Notes: a model not told the origin generated them from the letters alone. Positions 33,153 through 41,501 are shown, counted from the first letter of the stretch. The stretch is 64,000 nt of DNA from Cognataquiflexum nitidum (GCF_022538055.1 NZ_JAKZAM010000030.1:1-64000); one strand, 5' to 3'. Program-made: numbers and translations.

Positions 33153-34400
33153 TCAAAGTCTTGTGTGTTGTGCCTTGTGTCTTGCATCTATCAAAGAAAC
33201 GTGTTTCCAAAAACTCGGATACGATTTATTGACCACTGAAGGATCTTCGACAATCACCTTCGTTTTGGTCATCAGTGGCATAAATGCCATGGCCATCCTG
33301 TGGTCATCATAGGTGTGGATAAGGACCTCATGAGGCATTGTCACGGAAGGAATCAAGGTAAAAACTTCATTTTCTCCTTCTTTGAGTTGGGCATTGAACT
33401 TCCCCAATTCTTGCTGCAAAGCATAAATCCTGTCAGTTTCCTTGATCCTCAAACTTTCCAATCCTGTAAATTTTGTCTTTTGACCAATGATCGCACAAGT
33501 CACAGCTACTGTCTGTGCCAGATCCGGGCAATGTGTAAAATTCCAGGAATCAAGTCCTTTGACAGGTTGTTTGGTGAGTTTGACCCCACCATTTTGAAAT
33601 TCACTTTTGACACCAAGCCTGTCCATGATGTCCACGATTTTGGAATCTCCCTGCAGGCTATTTTCTTTCAGGCCTTCCAAAAAGAGCTCCCCTTCATCGG
33701 CACAAGCCAATAAACTGAACCAATAACTTGCTCCCGACCAATCGCTTTCGACATTGAATTGGGTAGGTTGATAAGCTTGATGGGAAACTTTGATGAAATT
33801 TCCTTCCCAAGTATACTTTATACTAAAAGCAGCCATGAGTTCAAGGGTCATTTCGATATATGTCCTCGATCCGATTTTTCCTGTCAGTTCCAATTCGAGT
33901 CCCATAGGAAGCACCGGCGCAACCATCAACAGTGCTGAAATATATTGGGAACTCACATCTCCCCGGATCGTGATTTTATTTGTTTTTTGTTCTTTCAGGC
34001 CATGAATGGCCAAAGGTGGAAAACCTTCCTTATTCATGTAATGGATTTCAGCACCTATTTCTCTCAACGCATCCACCAAAATACCGATTGGCCTTTCACA
34101 CATACGGGGTGTTCCGGTCATGACCTTATTTTGATTGGTGGCTGCGGCAAAAGCAGTCAAAAACCGCATGGTCGTACCGGCATCCAAAACATCAAAGATT
34201 GCGGGATTTTCTCCAAGCAACCTGATCATGGTCTGTGTATCACGCGCTTCGGCAAGGTTGCTCAGTCTGTTCTCGCCTTCTGTAAGCGCATCAATGACCA
34301 ATGCCCTGTTGCTTTCACTTTTGGAAGATGGAAGCGGGATGACTGCAGGTGGAAAAGCACTAATCTGGCTTAGAAATAAAGTTTCCAAGGTTGGATTCAT
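33153..34400 (-). CDS. aroA: 3-phosphoshikimate 1-carboxyvinyltransferase (EPSP synthase)
   Basis: A 415-residue EPSP synthase, transferring enolpyruvate from PEP to shikimate-3-phosphate. Motifs are LPSSKSESNRALVIDAL (PEP and substrate binding), DAGTTMRFLTAFAAA, GTPRMCERPIG, SSQYISALLMVAP, RIKETDRIYALQQEL and YDDHRMAMAFMPL. Its start overlaps the aroB stop by 4 bases. The C-terminal residues DARHKAQHTRL are unlike usual EPSP synthases and are coded by a low-complexity ACAAG-rich sequence, so an intergenic repeat seems to have replaced the original end. Confidence 0.93.
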   Translation of the reverse strand: MNPTLETLFLSQISAFPPAVIPLPSSKSESNRALVIDALTEGENRLSNLAEARDTQTMIRLLGENPAIFDVLDAGTTMRFLTAFAAATNQNKVMTGTPRMCERPIGILVDALREIGAEIHYMNKEGFPPLAIHGLKEQKTNKITIRGDVSSQYISALLMVAPVLPMGLELELTGKIGSRTYIEMTLELMAAFSIKYTWEGNFIKVSHQAYQPTQFNVESDWSGASYWFSLLACADEGELFLEGLKENSLQGDSKIVDIMDRLGVKSEFQNGGVKLTKQPVKGLDSWNFTHCPDLAQTVAVTCAIIGQKTKFTGLESLRIKETDRIYALQQELGKFNAQLKEGENEVFTLIPSVTMPHEVLIHTYDDHRMAMAFMPLMTKTKVIVEDPSVVNKSYPSFWKHVSLIDARHKAQHTRL

Positions 34401-35455
34401 TGGTTTAATGGAACTTGGGAAGTTAATGATTGGTAAAATGAGATGGCTTCTTTGATTTCTTCAGCTGACCCTTTGATGTTGTAATCACAATTGCCTATCC
34501 TTCTCAAAAGTGAAAAATTCACCGTTGAACCTTCATTCTTTTTATCCTGACTGCACAATTTGATGATGTCATCGATATCAGCTTCGGGAAACTGAATAAC
34601 CCCGTATATTTCAGTCAAGGCATCAGTAATGTCTTGGAGATCTTCTTTTGGCAATCCTGATTTTTTATGGGAAAGAAAGGCCTCGCAAACCATCCCTACT
34701 GCAATGGCTTCACCATGCAGCAAATGTTTATCGGTATTGAGGTAAAAAGACTCGAAAGCATGGCCGATAGTATGTCCAAAATTCAGGATCTTTCGCAAAC
34801 CTACCTCTTTGGGGTCCTTTTCGACGACTTCTTTTTTGATTTGAACTGACTTTTCAATGATCTCACGCCAATTCTGCTTTTCCCAATCTGCGATTTTAAG
34901 GCAAGAAAAGTAGTTGGCATTTTGGATCAAGCCGTGCTTCAAGACCTCTGCGTAGCCAGACCGGAGTTCTTCATGGGGAAGAGTTTGGAGGAAAATTTCT
35001 GAAATCAAAACCAGTTCTGGTTGGGTAAATACGCCTATGTGGTTTTTGAAACCATTGAAATCAATCCCCAATTTTCCACCCACACTGGCATCCACCTGCG
35101 AGAGCAAAGTTGTCGGAATATTGATGAATCGGATTCCTCTTTTGTAAGTTGCCGCACAAAAACCTCCCATGTCCCCGGTTACCCCTCCACCAAGATTGAT
35201 GATCAAAGCTTTTCTGTCGAAGCCTTCATCAGTCATCCATTGCCAGATATGGGTACAGGTATTGAGGTTTTTATTGATTTCGCCGGCAGGAAAAGAAAAA
35301 TGTTTATGGCCTTCCGGCAACATCTTATCGATAATTGGATAGCAGAATTTTGAAGTATTTGAATCTGAGATGACTCCCAACTGAGAATAGCCCAATTGGT
35401 TCAGGTATTTGCTCAAATCAAAAGAGATATTGTTAGAAAATATTACTGACTCCAA
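34397..35455 (-). CDS. aroB: 3-dehydroquinate synthase
   Basis: A 352-residue NAD- and metal-dependent enzyme that converts DAHP to 3-dehydroquinate. Signature sequences are NLGGGVTGDMGGFCAATYKRGI (NAD site), IPTTLLSQVDASVGGK, GYAEVLKHGLI and LNFGHTIGHAFE, with metal-binding Glu and His residues. It is slightly shorter than typical enterobacterial AroB, as is normal in Bacteroidota. It follows the DAHP synthase gene after a 104-base gap that contains a long hairpin, and overlaps aroA by 4 bases. Confidence 0.93.
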   Translation of the reverse strand: MESVIFSNNISFDLSKYLNQLGYSQLGVISDSNTSKFCYPIIDKMLPEGHKHFSFPAGEINKNLNTCTHIWQWMTDEGFDRKALIINLGGGVTGDMGGFCAATYKRGIRFINIPTTLLSQVDASVGGKLGIDFNGFKNHIGVFTQPELVLISEIFLQTLPHEELRSGYAEVLKHGLIQNANYFSCLKIADWEKQNWREIIEKSVQIKKEVVEKDPKEVGLRKILNFGHTIGHAFESFYLNTDKHLLHGEAIAVGMVCEAFLSHKKSGLPKEDLQDITDALTEIYGVIQFPEADIDDIIKLCSQDKKNEGSTVNFSLLRRIGNCDYNIKGSAEEIKEAISFYQSLTSQVPLNQ

Positions 35456-35499
35456 AACATTGGGGATTTTAAGGTATAAATAGAAAATCTATTTTGATA

Positions 35500-35557
35500 G
35501 GTAAGAAGTGAGAGGTAAGAGGTGAGGACGGATACCTCTTACCTTTTACTTCTTACC
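35500..35557. repeat. Long intra-operon hairpin between DAHP synthase and aroB
   Basis: Two 24-base arms (35500-35523 GGTAAGAAGTGAG.., and 35534-35557 ..TTTTACTTCTTACC) pair with only two G/T-type mismatches around a 10-base loop. The structure begins directly after the DAHP synthase stop. No U-tract follows, so it is more likely an mRNA processing or protection element than a terminator. Confidence 0.7.
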
Positions 35558-35558
35558 T

Positions 35559-36656
35559 TCATTTTTTCACAGGATCAGCTTCTCTCAATTGCTTTTCCTG
35601 TCTTTTTACTGATTCTTCGTGTATACAGTAAAGCAATTCCTTCATGAACTTTTCTGAGAGGTTTTTTTGAACGCCCTTTTGGGTACGAGATTCCATGACG
35701 AATTTCCATCGATCGGATTGGAAGACAGTCAGGTGATTTTCCCTTTTGTATGCCCCAACTTGATCAATCAGAGAAAACCTTTCCTGAAGGATATCCAGTA
35801 ATTGGTCATCCAGATGGTCAATTGCAGTTCTGAGGTCATTCAATCTTTCTCCCGGATTTTCACTACCCAATGTATCCTTGAAATCTATCAAAGAAAGGAT
35901 TTCTTTCAACCTCTTAGGCGTGACCTGTTGCTTGGCATCAGACCAGGCATTATCTGGATCATGGTGTGTTTCGATCATCAAACCGTCTAATCCAAAATTG
36001 ATGGCTCTTTGAGAAGTTTCAAGAATTCCTTCCCTGTTTCCAACAATATGGCTTGGGTCATTGATCACTTCCATTCCTTTCCACTCTCTTTTCAAGTGAA
36101 TGGGCATGGACCAATTTGGCTTGTTTCTGAATCTTTTGTCGTAAGAATCAGAAAATCCGCGGTGGATTGCTGCCAATTTATTGATTCCTACAGAATGCAT
36201 TCTTTCCAAAGCTCCGATCCAAAGCTGTAAATCCGGGTTCATCGGATTTTTGATCATCACAGGAATATCCACACCTTTGAGTGCGTCGGCGATTTCCTGC
36301 ACTGCAAATGGGTTGACAGTAGTTCTTGCCCCTACCCACAATACATCTACCTTATGTTTCAAGGCCAATTCTACGTGGGCTGCGTTTCCGACTTCAGTTG
36401 TGATGGGGATGTTGAGATGGTGTCTCACAATTTCCATCCATTTCAAACCTTCTTCTCCAATACCTTCAAAACTTCCAGGCCTTGTTCTTGGCTTCCAGAT
36501 TCCTGCACGGAACATATCCGGGACCATGTTTTCTTTTTTCATGTCCAAGCAGACTTTTTCGATCTGCTCAGGTGTCTCTGCACTACATGGTCCTGCAATG
36601 ATAACATGGTCTTCTATTCCGAATCCCCAGTCTTTGATTTGTAAATGGTCTTTCAT
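35559..36656 (-). CDS. Bifunctional DAHP synthase / chorismate mutase
   Basis: A 365-residue fusion. Residues about 15-265 are a type I-beta DAHP synthase barrel (VIIAGPCSAETPEQ, RAGIWKPRTRPGSFEG, then GLMIETHHDPDNAWSDAKQQ), which condenses PEP and erythrose-4-phosphate. Residues about 275-355 are an AroQ-type chorismate mutase (LNDLRTAIDHLDDQLLDILQ, then RFSLIDQVGAYKREN). This fused order, synthase first, is known in Bacteroidota and lets chorismate or prephenate regulate the entry step. It is the first large gene of the aromatic operon and is preceded by the leader peptide and attenuator. Confidence 0.92.
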   Translation of the reverse strand: MKDHLQIKDWGFGIEDHVIIAGPCSAETPEQIEKVCLDMKKENMVPDMFRAGIWKPRTRPGSFEGIGEEGLKWMEIVRHHLNIPITTEVGNAAHVELALKHKVDVLWVGARTTVNPFAVQEIADALKGVDIPVMIKNPMNPDLQLWIGALERMHSVGINKLAAIHRGFSDSYDKRFRNKPNWSMPIHLKREWKGMEVINDPSHIVGNREGILETSQRAINFGLDGLMIETHHDPDNAWSDAKQQVTPKRLKEILSLIDFKDTLGSENPGERLNDLRTAIDHLDDQLLDILQERFSLIDQVGAYKRENHLTVFQSDRWKFVMESRTQKGVQKNLSEKFMKELLYCIHEESVKRQEKQLREADPVKK

Positions 36657-36673
36657 GATTTGATAGGTTTAAT

Positions 36674-36709
36674 AAAAAAAGCCCGACTCTTTCGAACCGG
36701 GCTTTTTTT
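36674..36709 (-). terminator. Attenuator terminator before the aromatic operon
   Basis: Read on the minus strand: AAAAAAAGCCCG, 12-base loop, CGGGCTTTTTTT. The perfect GC-rich stem ends in seven T residues. It stands 17 bases before the DAHP synthase start and 13 bases after the leader-peptide stop, so termination here would prevent transcription of the whole operon. Confidence 0.85.
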
Positions 36710-36809
36710 GCTTTATGATTTTTTAGATTTTTTCTAGACAATAAGCAGCTCCGATTCGGCTTTGAAGACGAAAGTAAAAGTAATAAAAGCTAAAGAAGGC
36801 GAATGCTGC
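36693..36809 (-). promoter_or_regulatory. Attenuator alternative structures (1:2 pause and 2:3 antiterminator)
   Basis: Minus-strand segments that can pair: region 1 GCAGCATTCG (36809-36800, leader codons 4-7) pairs with CGAAT (36758-36754) and GCTGC (36749-36745) across a 4-base bulge; region 2 CGAATCGG (36758-36751, codons 21-23) pairs with region 3 CCGGTTCG (36700-36693) over 8 bp with one G-U. Region 3 is the 5' side and loop of the terminator, so 2:3 pairing excludes it. A ribosome stalled on the Phe/Tyr run would cover region 1 and leave region 2 free. Pairing is read from sequence; the mechanism is inferred. Confidence 0.7.
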
Positions 36810-36818
36810 GATTAACAT
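36723..36818 (-). CDS. Phe/Tyr-rich leader peptide of the aromatic operon
   Basis: A 31-codon reading frame from ATG 36818 to TAA 36725-36723. The peptide is MLIAAFAFFSFYYFYFRLQS followed by RIGAAYCLEKI. It holds 10 aromatic residues, six Phe and four Tyr, nine of them within residues 6-16, and no Trp. This matches what the operon makes (pheA, tyrA, no trp genes). It is followed by a Rho-independent terminator and overlaps the pairing segments of the attenuator. Leader peptides of this kind sense charged tRNA levels by ribosome stalling, as in enterobacterial pheA. Size and stop fit a functional leader. No strong Shine-Dalgarno is visible, which is normal for Bacteroidota. Confidence 0.85.
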   Translation of the reverse strand: MLIAAFAFFSFYYFYFRLQSRIGAAYCLEKI

Positions 36819-36849
36819 GTTTCAAAAGTAAGAGCCTCTTTTTTAAAAA

Positions 36850-36857
36850 CAAATTAA
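36850..36857 (-). promoter_or_regulatory. Possible -7 element of the aromatic operon
   Basis: On the minus strand this reads TTAATTTG, one mismatch from TAnnTTTG, 31 bases before the leader-peptide ATG. No convincing -33 box was found. Confidence 0.25.
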
Positions 36858-37111
36858 TTAATAAATAATTTCTTGCTTTTTATTCAAAAATCCGATCAAC
36901 CATTAGGGATTCAATAAGTACCATCATAAATCAAGCAAATTTCAAAATATAATTTTGCATCATAGTTTGATCAAGATGAAATCTATTTAACTTTTTGCCA
37001 ACTCTGATGTATTGTTTTATCCCGTGATTCATAATCATGTTTTTATTGTTTACTCCCCTACATATCACATCAAATAACAAAACATTCCCCTACCCCATGA
37101 GGTTTTTTTAA

Positions 37112-37119
37112 TATATTTG
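37112..37119 (+). promoter_or_regulatory. -7 element TATATTTG before proline dehydrogenase
   Basis: A perfect TAnnTTTG match ending about 18 bases before the preferred ATG at 37138, giving a very short 5' leader. Its position argues that the longer frame starting with TTG at 37117 is not the real start. Confidence 0.5.
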
Positions 37120-37137
37120 CCCCGTAATTTGAGTCCT

Positions 37138-38325
37138 ATGCCTGTCAAACCCAATATTTCTTTTGAAAATCTTGAAGTAGCATTTGCATCCAAGTCAGAT
37201 GCTGAGCTAAAAAAAATGTACCTCATTTTTGCCACGGTAAACAATAACCTTGCAGTGAGTGTAGGCACAAAACTAGCCAACTGGTCTTTTGCACTTGGAC
37301 TGCCCATCAAGGGTATTATGAAAAAAACCATGTTTGGGCATTTCTGTGGAGGAGAAGATATCGATGATTGTCAACTCGCCCTTAATGAACTTGCCAAATA
37401 CCATATCAGGACTATTCTTGATTATTCCGTAGAAGGGGAAGGAGATGAAGCAAGCTATGATGCAACCAAAAATGAGATTTTAAGAACCATAGAAAGATCT
37501 GCAGGTGATGAAAATATTCCTTTTGCGGTTTTTAAAGTCACAGGTCTCGGTGATTTTGAAATCATGACCAAAATCCAAGAAGAAAAAACTTTAAATGAAA
37601 AGGAGAAAACTTCATTTGACAAGCTCAAAAACAGGATAGACGAACTTTGCAGGGCGGCTTATGAGGCCAACACAAAAATATTGATCGATGCGGAGGAGTC
37701 TTGGTTTCAGGATGTGATAGATGAGATGGCTTACGAGGCCATGGCAAAATATAACAAGCAATCTTGCATCGTATACAATACTTATCAGATGTACCGTCAT
37801 GACATGCTTGACAGACTCAAAAAAGCACATGCTGTGGCGCTTGAGAAAGGATATTTCCACGGAGCAAAATTGGTTCGTGGTGCTTACATGGAAAAAGAAA
37901 GAGACCGTGCTGTAGAAAAGGGATATCCAAGCCCTATTCAACCAACCAAAGAATCTTCTGACAAGGACTATAATGCCGCTTTGGAGTTTTGTGTTGAAAA
38001 CATCAAAACCATGGGCTTGGTATCAGGGTCCCACAATGAAAAAAGCAATCTACTTTTGACCGAATTGATTTCAAAATATGGGATCAATTCAACGGATGAA
38101 AGTATCTACTTTGCCCAACTTTACGGAATGAGCGATAACATTTCGTTTAACCTTGCAAAAGCCGGTTACAATGTGGTGAAATATGTTCCTTATGGTCCAG
38201 TGGAAAAAGTTATGCCCTACCTTTCCCGAAGGGCCGAAGAAAATACCTCGGTAGCTGGTCAAAGCAGCAGGGAATTTGAACTTGTCAAAAGGGAAATTGC
38301 AAGACGGAAAGCGGCTAAGAAATAA
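37138..38325 (+). CDS. Proline dehydrogenase
   Basis: The ATG at 37138 (MPVKPNISFENLEVAFASKS) is preferred over an in-frame TTG seven codons upstream that overlaps the promoter motif, giving 395 residues. The family's FAD-binding beta/alpha barrel is visible in KILIDAEESWFQ, ALEKGYFHGAKLVRGAYMEKER, VSGSHNEKSN, FAQLYGMSDNISFNLAKAGYNVVKYVPYGPVEKVMPYLSRRAEEN. The YGxxDxxS, KYxPxG and YLxRRxxEN motifs are characteristic. It oxidises proline to pyrroline-5-carboxylate and feeds electrons to quinone. It is a monofunctional PutA-type domain, so the P5C dehydrogenase must lie elsewhere. Confidence 0.92.
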   Translation: MPVKPNISFENLEVAFASKSDAELKKMYLIFATVNNNLAVSVGTKLANWSFALGLPIKGIMKKTMFGHFCGGEDIDDCQLALNELAKYHIRTILDYSVEGEGDEASYDATKNEILRTIERSAGDENIPFAVFKVTGLGDFEIMTKIQEEKTLNEKEKTSFDKLKNRIDELCRAAYEANTKILIDAEESWFQDVIDEMAYEAMAKYNKQSCIVYNTYQMYRHDMLDRLKKAHAVALEKGYFHGAKLVRGAYMEKERDRAVEKGYPSPIQPTKESSDKDYNAALEFCVENIKTMGLVSGSHNEKSNLLLTELISKYGINSTDESIYFAQLYGMSDNISFNLAKAGYNVVKYVPYGPVEKVMPYLSRRAEENTSVAGQSSREFELVKREIARRKAAKK

Positions 38326-38367
38326 TGGTTATTGGTTTTTATAATTTGAACTGAACAATATAGAGAA

Positions 38368-40086
38368 ATGCAGTTATTAAGCGAACAGGAATTAGAAAGA
38401 AGAAAAGACAGGGAAGAATTGATGAAATTGGGCATAAACCCCTATCCTGCCGAGTCATTCTTTGTCAATGTAACAGCGGAGGATATCCATAAAAATTACG
38501 AAAATAGAAAAACCGACTACAAAGACATTTCCATAGCAGGAAGGTTGATGACCAAAAGAATTATGGGTTCAGCTTCCTTTGCCGAAATCCAGGATGCTAC
38601 AGGAAGACTTCAGGTCTACCTTAGAAGAGATGATTTGTGCCCTGATGAAGACAAGACTTTCTACAATACTGTATTTAAAAAGCTTTTGGGGATAGGTGAT
38701 TTTATCGGCCTGAAAGGATATATTTTCACCACCCAAACAGGTGAAATCTCTCTTCATGTCACTGACTTAAAAATCCTTTCAAAATCCATTAAACCTTTGC
38801 CGGTAGTAAAAAGAGACGAAGAAGGGAATATCTATGATGGATTTACCGATCCGGAAATGAGATACCGTCAGCGGTATGTAGACCTTACCGTCAATCCGGA
38901 AGTAAAAGAAGTTTTTGTCACAAGGTCAAAGGTAATCACCAATATGCGCCGCTATTTTGATGACCATGGTTGGCTAGAAGTGGAAACCCCCATCTTGCAG
39001 CAGGTTCATGGAGGAGCAGCAGCACGCCCCTTCAATACCTACCACAATACCTTGGATATGCCTCTTTACCTGAGGATTGCCAATGAATTGTACCTGAAAA
39101 GATTGATTGTCGGTGGGTTTGATGGTGTATATGAATTTGGTAAAATGTTCAGAAATGAAGGGATGGACCGTACCCACAACCCTGAATTTACAAGCATGGA
39201 AATTTATGTAGCATACAAAGACTATATCTGGATGATGGAAATGGTTGAAGACCTGATCGAAAAAGTCACCCTTTCTATCCATGGAAATACTGTAGTGAAA
39301 GTTGCGGACAGGGAAATTGATTTTGCAAGGCCTTACAGAAGGTTGACGATGTTTGATTCAATCAAAGAATATGCAGGAATTGATGTGAGCGAAATGGATG
39401 AAGCAGGCCTTAGACTGGTTTGCTTAGATCTTGGCATACAGGTAGACAACAGTATGGGCAAAGGGAAGCTGATAGATGAAATCTTCGGTGAAAAGGTTGA
39501 AGCCAATTTGATCCAACCCACCTATATTACAGACTATCCAGTCGAAATGACCCCATTAGCAAAAAAACACAGATCCAAAGAAGGATTGGTAGAAAGATTT
39601 GAGCTTTTTGTCAATGGGAAAGAAATCGCCAATGCCTATTCGGAATTGAACGATCCTATCGTACAAAGAGAAAGGTTTGAGGATCAATTAAAATTGGCAG
39701 CAAGAGGTGACGATGAAGCCATGGCCATGGATGAGGATTTTCTCAGGGCATTGGAATATGGCATGCCTCCAACCTCTGGATTGGGAATCGGAATCGACAG
39801 ACTCACAATGTTATTGACTAATAAGACTACCATTCAGGAAGTCCTTTTCTTCCCTCAGATGAGGCCTGAAAAGAAAATGAAAATCGCTTCGGACGAGGAT
39901 TTTATGGAATTGGGAATCCCAATCGGGTTACTACCTGTAATCAGAGACATGAACATCCAGACCCTTGAACAGCTTAAGGAAATGGATGCTAACAAACTGT
40001 TCAATGATGTCTGTGGCAGAAGGAAGAAATTGAAACTTGAAGTTCCAAATCCTTCAAAGGAAGAGGTTGAAAAATGGCTTTCTTAA
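38368..40086 (+). CDS. lysS: Lysyl-tRNA synthetase, class II
   Basis: A 572-residue class IIb synthetase. The N-terminal OB-fold (about 55-160: ISIAGRLMTKRIMGSASFAE, then IQDATGRLQVYL) binds the anticodon. Motif 1 is near VKEVFVTRSKVITNMRRYF, motif 2 is FRNEGMDRTHNPEFTSMEIY, and motif 3 is GLGIGIDRLTMLLT. The C-terminal 60-70 residues (LPVIRDMNIQTLEQLKEMDA, then LFNDVCGRRKKLKLEV) extend beyond the E. coli enzyme; such an extension is common in Bacteroidota and may help RNA binding. It begins 42 bases after proline dehydrogenase and ends at a strong terminator. Confidence 0.95.
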   Translation: MQLLSEQELERRKDREELMKLGINPYPAESFFVNVTAEDIHKNYENRKTDYKDISIAGRLMTKRIMGSASFAEIQDATGRLQVYLRRDDLCPDEDKTFYNTVFKKLLGIGDFIGLKGYIFTTQTGEISLHVTDLKILSKSIKPLPVVKRDEEGNIYDGFTDPEMRYRQRYVDLTVNPEVKEVFVTRSKVITNMRRYFDDHGWLEVETPILQQVHGGAAARPFNTYHNTLDMPLYLRIANELYLKRLIVGGFDGVYEFGKMFRNEGMDRTHNPEFTSMEIYVAYKDYIWMMEMVEDLIEKVTLSIHGNTVVKVADREIDFARPYRRLTMFDSIKEYAGIDVSEMDEAGLRLVCLDLGIQVDNSMGKGKLIDEIFGEKVEANLIQPTYITDYPVEMTPLAKKHRSKEGLVERFELFVNGKEIANAYSELNDPIVQRERFEDQLKLAARGDDEAMAMDEDFLRALEYGMPPTSGLGIGIDRLTMLLTNKTTIQEVLFFPQMRPEKKMKIASDEDFMELGIPIGLLPVIRDMNIQTLEQLKEMDANKLFNDVCGRRKKLKLEVPNPSKEEVEKWLS

Positions 40087-40105
40087 GTTAACTTGATGAT
40101 TTACC

Positions 40106-40136
40106 AAAATCCGGATAAAAATTCCGGATTTTTTTT
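40106..40136 (+). terminator. Intrinsic terminator after lysS
   Basis: AAAATCCGGA pairs with TCCGGATTTT across a short A-rich loop, followed by a further T-run. It is 20 bases after the lysS stop. Confidence 0.8.
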
Positions 40137-40283
40137 AGCTTATTCCTAAATCAATGAAAGTGAAAAATATCCCTATACCCTATTTTTATATTATCAAATA
40201 ATTAATGTATTTTTTGATTTATATTTATTTAATAAATATAATTGTTAACAGATGATTAATGAAATAGCTTTTTATTTAAAATT

Positions 40284-41498
40284 ATGAATTTACGCCTCAA
40301 CTCAGAATTTGGAACATTAAAAGCGGTTTTAATGCACCGTCCGGGCAAGGAAATAGATCGCTTGACTCCATATAATAAAGATTTGCTCTTATTCGAGGAT
40401 GTTCCTTATCTGGAAGCGATGCAGAAAGAGCATGATTTTTTTACTGACCTCATCAAACAGACTACAGGAGCACAGGTTTTTAGGCTCCATGAATTACTCA
40501 TCCAGGTTCTTTCCAATAGACCTATCCTCGAAAATCTAATGCATGATGCCCTTACCAAATCCGGCCTGACGCATTTTAAAGAACATATTTTAGATAGATT
40601 GTCGACTGCTGAATGTGCCACAGCTTTGTCAGCTGGGATAAAAGTCCATGAACTCAAGCGGAAAATCCCCAACTTGCCAGTGGGTGAACTGTTGGATTAC
40701 GCCTTTGTGATTCCTCCAAGCCCCAACCTGTATTTCCAAAGAGATCCAATGGCCATCACACCTGGAGGAATTATTTTTTCAAGCATGAAAAAAGAGGGAA
40801 GACAAAGGGAAGCCAATATCCTCCGGGCAATATTCGAAAACCACGTGGATTTCAAAGACCATGTCAACCGCCTTTATCCTATCAATGGCCATGATATGCC
40901 TCCAAGCATTGAAGGCGGGGATGTGATCGTACTCTCCAAACATGCAGTAGCCATCGGGAATTCTGAAAGAACTGATGAAAAAGCCATCTACCATGTGGCC
41001 AAGGCCCTTTTGGCAGAAGGAAGCGTTGAGAGGGTTTATGAAGTTCATCTACCCAAAAAACGTCAGTATATGCATCTCGATACTGTTTTTACCATTTTGG
41101 ATGAAAACCTGGTCTTAACTTATCCTGATGCCCTGAATGCTGTCCTCCAAACATCTCTTTATACATTGAAAGAAATAAAAGATGATAAGATCCACATCAA
41201 AAGACAAGTGTTGAACGAATCCCTACTGACTGTTTTAGAAAAGGAGATTCCACATCTTGAAATACTTTCAACAGCTGACGGAAAACCTGATTATTCGATG
41301 AGGGAACAATGGTTTGACGGTGCCAATGTATTTGCGATAGGTCCTAGAAGGGTTATTTCTTACAATAGAAATATCCACACAAACCGGGCCCTTAGAAATA
41401 TGGGGGTTGAAGTTTTAGAAATCCCTTCTTCAGAACTTTCGAGAGGATTGGGTGGTCCAAGGTGTATGACCATGCCATTGAGCAGGGCTAAAATATAA
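40284..41498 (+). CDS. arcA: Arginine deiminase
   Basis: A 404-residue guanidino-modifying enzyme converting arginine to citrulline and ammonia. Motifs are FGTLKAVLMHRPGKEIDRL at the N-terminus, LYFQRDPMAITPGG, EGGDVIVLS, YMHLDTVFTIL (catalytic His) and the C-terminal GLGGPRCMTMPL with the nucleophilic Cys. The rest of the arginine deiminase pathway (ornithine carbamoyltransferase, carbamate kinase, arginine/ornithine antiporter) is not in the window, so the enzyme may serve nitrogen release or citrulline supply rather than fermentation. The upstream 140 bases are AT-rich. The stop is almost convergent with the next gene on the other strand. Confidence 0.92.
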   Translation: MNLRLNSEFGTLKAVLMHRPGKEIDRLTPYNKDLLLFEDVPYLEAMQKEHDFFTDLIKQTTGAQVFRLHELLIQVLSNRPILENLMHDALTKSGLTHFKEHILDRLSTAECATALSAGIKVHELKRKIPNLPVGELLDYAFVIPPSPNLYFQRDPMAITPGGIIFSSMKKEGRQREANILRAIFENHVDFKDHVNRLYPINGHDMPPSIEGGDVIVLSKHAVAIGNSERTDEKAIYHVAKALLAEGSVERVYEVHLPKKRQYMHLDTVFTILDENLVLTYPDALNAVLQTSLYTLKEIKDDKIHIKRQVLNESLLTVLEKEIPHLEILSTADGKPDYSMREQWFDGANVFAIGPRRVISYNRNIHTNRALRNMGVEVLEIPSSELSRGLGGPRCMTMPLSRAKI

Positions 41499-41501
41499 GA
41501 C

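Noticed and set aside
36691..36700. GGTTCGAA-like sequence suggestive of a tRNA T-loop
   Set aside because: It is the loop and arm of the attenuator hairpin and no cloverleaf can be built around it. No tRNA gene was recognised anywhere in the window.
37117..37137. TTG start extending proline dehydrogenase by seven codons
   Set aside because: The TTG is the last part of a TATATTTG promoter motif, so it would lie upstream of transcription start; ATG 37138 is preferred.
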